DNA of 34,692 nucleotides from Eubacterium sp. (lineage in GTDB: Bacteria > Bacillota > Clostridia > Lachnospirales > Lachnospiraceae). The notes below the pieces were generated by a model that ran no database searches, had not been told where the DNA came from, and was given only the letters and a program-made list of their open reading frames with translations. Below are positions 33,398-34,692 of the stretch, one piece after another. The stretch lies in the NCBI GenBank assembly GCA_022764165.1, contig JALERM010000037.1:1-34692 (forward strand), read 5' to 3'. Each line of letters starts with the position of its first letter. The stretch's first letter is position 1. A program made the position numbers and the translations under genes.

Positions 33398-33955
33398 ATG
33401 AAACCATTAACTGAATTACGTAAAAAACCCTACACTTCAGAAGAATTGTTCGACAACATTGTCAGAATTCTGAGAGAAAATCATGCCCTGCCATATATTT
33501 TGGACTATGCCACGGCTGTTTCAAGATCATACGATCATGAAATTCGAACGGATGAATTTGATATCATGTGTGATCTTGGATTTGGTGGATCCGAAGGCAT
33601 TTATCTTACCATTTTTATCCAATATGATGCATCAAACACGGTTCATATCGGTACATGTAAAACCTTGCATAACAGTAAAGATGCCCTTCGTACGATGGCA
33701 ATCTTAGAGGCGGATGTTATCTGGCATACAAGGCAATTTGTATCAGAACATTCCGATGATTTTATCTGGACGGGGTATAGTGTATTTTTGTTCAAAACAG
33801 ATGGAAGTGAGCCATGTTTCCATTTCAGCTCTCAAACAAAGGATTCTGCGATGGAACATATCCAAACATTTCTTCCTAGAGAAGAATATGACCATGCAGT
33901 ACTGCGGGATAACGTAAATAAAACTGACACGGTTATACGGAAGGAGGAATTCTAA
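33398..33955 (+). CDS. Unknown 185-residue protein
   Basis: ATG 33398 is preferred because AACAGGAGG lies 7 bp upstream; an open frame extends further left without a start signal and overlaps the sortase gene. The protein is acidic with a helical start (SEELFDNIVRILREN) and then beta-rich strands (DIMCDLGFGGSEGIYLTIF, DDFIWTGYSVFLF). No membrane segment or catalytic motif is recognised. Its stop codon overlaps the next start (TAATG), so it is translationally coupled to the methyltransferase and may belong to the same modification or host-adaptation unit. The 158 bp before it hold no clear promoter. Confidence 0.6.
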   Translation: MKPLTELRKKPYTSEELFDNIVRILRENHALPYILDYATAVSRSYDHEIRTDEFDIMCDLGFGGSEGIYLTIFIQYDASNTVHIGTCKTLHNSKDALRTMAILEADVIWHTRQFVSEHSDDFIWTGYSVFLFKTDGSEPCFHFSSQTKDSAMEHIQTFLPREEYDHAVLRDNVNKTDTVIRKEEF

Positions 33956-34572
33956 TGTTGATGCGAAAAGAAGATATCATCCGTCAGTGCCAGAAACAAA
34001 ACAGCACTGTCCTTTCTTTTCCGGAGCGTGGTCCCTGGGGATCCAATGCTTATAGAGGAAATTGTTCTGGTTATGTACATGCATTTTTGATATGGAAGTA
34101 TAAGGTACAAAAACTGGCAGAATTATTTGCAGGATCTGGTACCGGTTATGATGTATCACAGGATATGGGAATTTCATATGTGGGTGCAGATTTAAACCCG
34201 AATCCAGTTCGCCCGGGAATCTTGTGTGTGGATGCAACTCAGGATGAGGTCCCTGATGATTTTTATGATGCTGATTTTCTGTTTCAGCATCCACCTTATG
34301 GGCTTGAGATTGGAATTCCGTATGCTGGCAATATGTATGAAGATCCAACAGGCAAGCTATCTGGATCAGATCTTGGACAGATGCCGTGGGATATATTCAT
34401 TAAAACACTGAACTATATCACAATGAAATACTATGCGGCTATGGCTCCCGGAGCACGTATGGGAATTTTGATGGGGGATGTACGAAGGAATGGACACTTT
34501 TATTCGATGCTGAATGATATTGTAAAGCCAGGTGAAGTAGAGCAGGTGATCAGTCAATTACCCACTACTTGA
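33955..34572 (+). CDS. Adenine-specific DNA methyltransferase, 3' end cut off by a transposon
   Basis: The 205-residue open frame has the SAM-binding motif AELFAGSGTG (E56-G64), an acidic motif II-like residue in YVGADLNP, and the catalytic HPPYG at 112-116, a variant of the N6-adenine NPPY motif. A following helical region and MGILMGDVRRNG fit the remainder of the Rossmann fold. The last residues LPTT and the TGA stop come from the left hairpin of an IS200/IS605-type element, so the native C-terminus is missing. Whether the truncated enzyme works depends on how much is lost. No restriction enzyme is adjacent, so it could be an orphan methylase that protects or regulates the element. Confidence 0.75.
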   Translation: MLMRKEDIIRQCQKQNSTVLSFPERGPWGSNAYRGNCSGYVHAFLIWKYKVQKLAELFAGSGTGYDVSQDMGISYVGADLNPNPVRPGILCVDATQDEVPDDFYDADFLFQHPPYGLEIGIPYAGNMYEDPTGKLSGSDLGQMPWDIFIKTLNYITMKYYAAMAPGARMGILMGDVRRNGHFYSMLNDIVKPGEVEQVISQLPTT

Positions 34573-34692
34573 CCTAACGGTCTGAAGTAGGGGCTTGAAA
34601 AAGCCGGTTGACTAGCCTCAGTCTGTCTGTGCTTGCAGCAGACTACATCACAATGATCAATACCCTAACGGACGGTTCCCTAATCCGGGTGG
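34562..34692 (+). ncRNA. Left end of an IS200/IS605-superfamily element with HEARO/omega-RNA-like sequence (partial)
   Basis: Right after TTAC (34558-34561), a known IS608-type target tetranucleotide, comes a hairpin: CTACTT (34565-34570) with AAGTAG (34585-34590), extended by GACC/GGTC around a TAAC loop and by outer CCC/GGG. Then GGGCTTGAAAAAGCC and a structured stretch follow, with a CCCTAACGG repeat and TCCCTAATCCGGGTGG. The CCTAA...CCGGGTGG segment and the lack of a gene in the first 130 bp resemble the HEARO/omega RNA encoded upstream of iscB, as I recall that family. The expected iscB gene would lie beyond the window. Confidence 0.5.

Overview
The window looks like part of a large mobile element (conjugative plasmid or ICE) from a Gram-positive member of the Clostridia, most likely a Lachnospiraceae-type gut bacterium. 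The evidence is AT-rich DNA, strong AGGAGG-type ribosome binding sites with frequent GTG/TTG starts, a class B sortase, a conjugation-type membrane/lysozyme protein, and IS200/IS605-type ends of the kind common in that group. This placement is inferred from gene content, not from a database match. I see no rRNA, tRNA, CRISPR array, relaxase, integrase or replication initiator in the window.

Left accessory region (1-9.2 kb). The window opens in what looks like the right end and guide-RNA scaffold of a TnpB-type transposon. A very strong terminator, a frameshifted XRE repressor and a promoter follow. Next is a two-gene operon of large STAND NTPases: an NB-ARC protein with C-terminal TPRs and a NACHT protein with C-terminal pentapeptide repeats. 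Both begin with the same unrecognised N-terminal domain, which makes them the best candidate for an undescribed paired immune (anti-phage) system. Downstream is decayed DNA: a small gene with two in-frame stops, a broken duplicate of the N-terminal part of a RecD2-like helicase gene, and a minus-strand pair (DUF4428-like protein and a fragment of an ExeA/TniB-type ATPase).

Maintenance region (9.4-20.3 kb). This holds an intact RecD2-like helicase, ParA, ParB, a terminator, a small cysteine-rich peptide gene, a ~700-residue unknown zinc-ribbon protein whose 3' end is split by an orphan IS200/IS605-like element, and an SUV3-like SF2 RNA helicase. A bidirectional terminator then separates it from a convergent minus-strand gene.

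Transfer/surface region (20.4-33.2 kb). A 2310-residue protein has a long repeat-rich N-terminus, a membrane segment and a phage-type lysozyme domain. It is followed by a secreted M15 peptidase, a ParM-like actin with its ribbon-helix-helix partner, two unknown proteins and a class B sortase. The two peptidoglycan hydrolases and the sortase suggest a cell-envelope-crossing apparatus, presumably conjugation. The element carries both a ParA/ParB and a ParM/ParR type partition system.

Right end (33.4-34.7 kb). An unknown gene overlaps an adenine-specific DNA methyltransferase gene that is cut short by the left end of another IS200/IS605-superfamily element. The sequence after that hairpin resembles the start of an IscB-associated (HEARO/omega) RNA and runs off the window.
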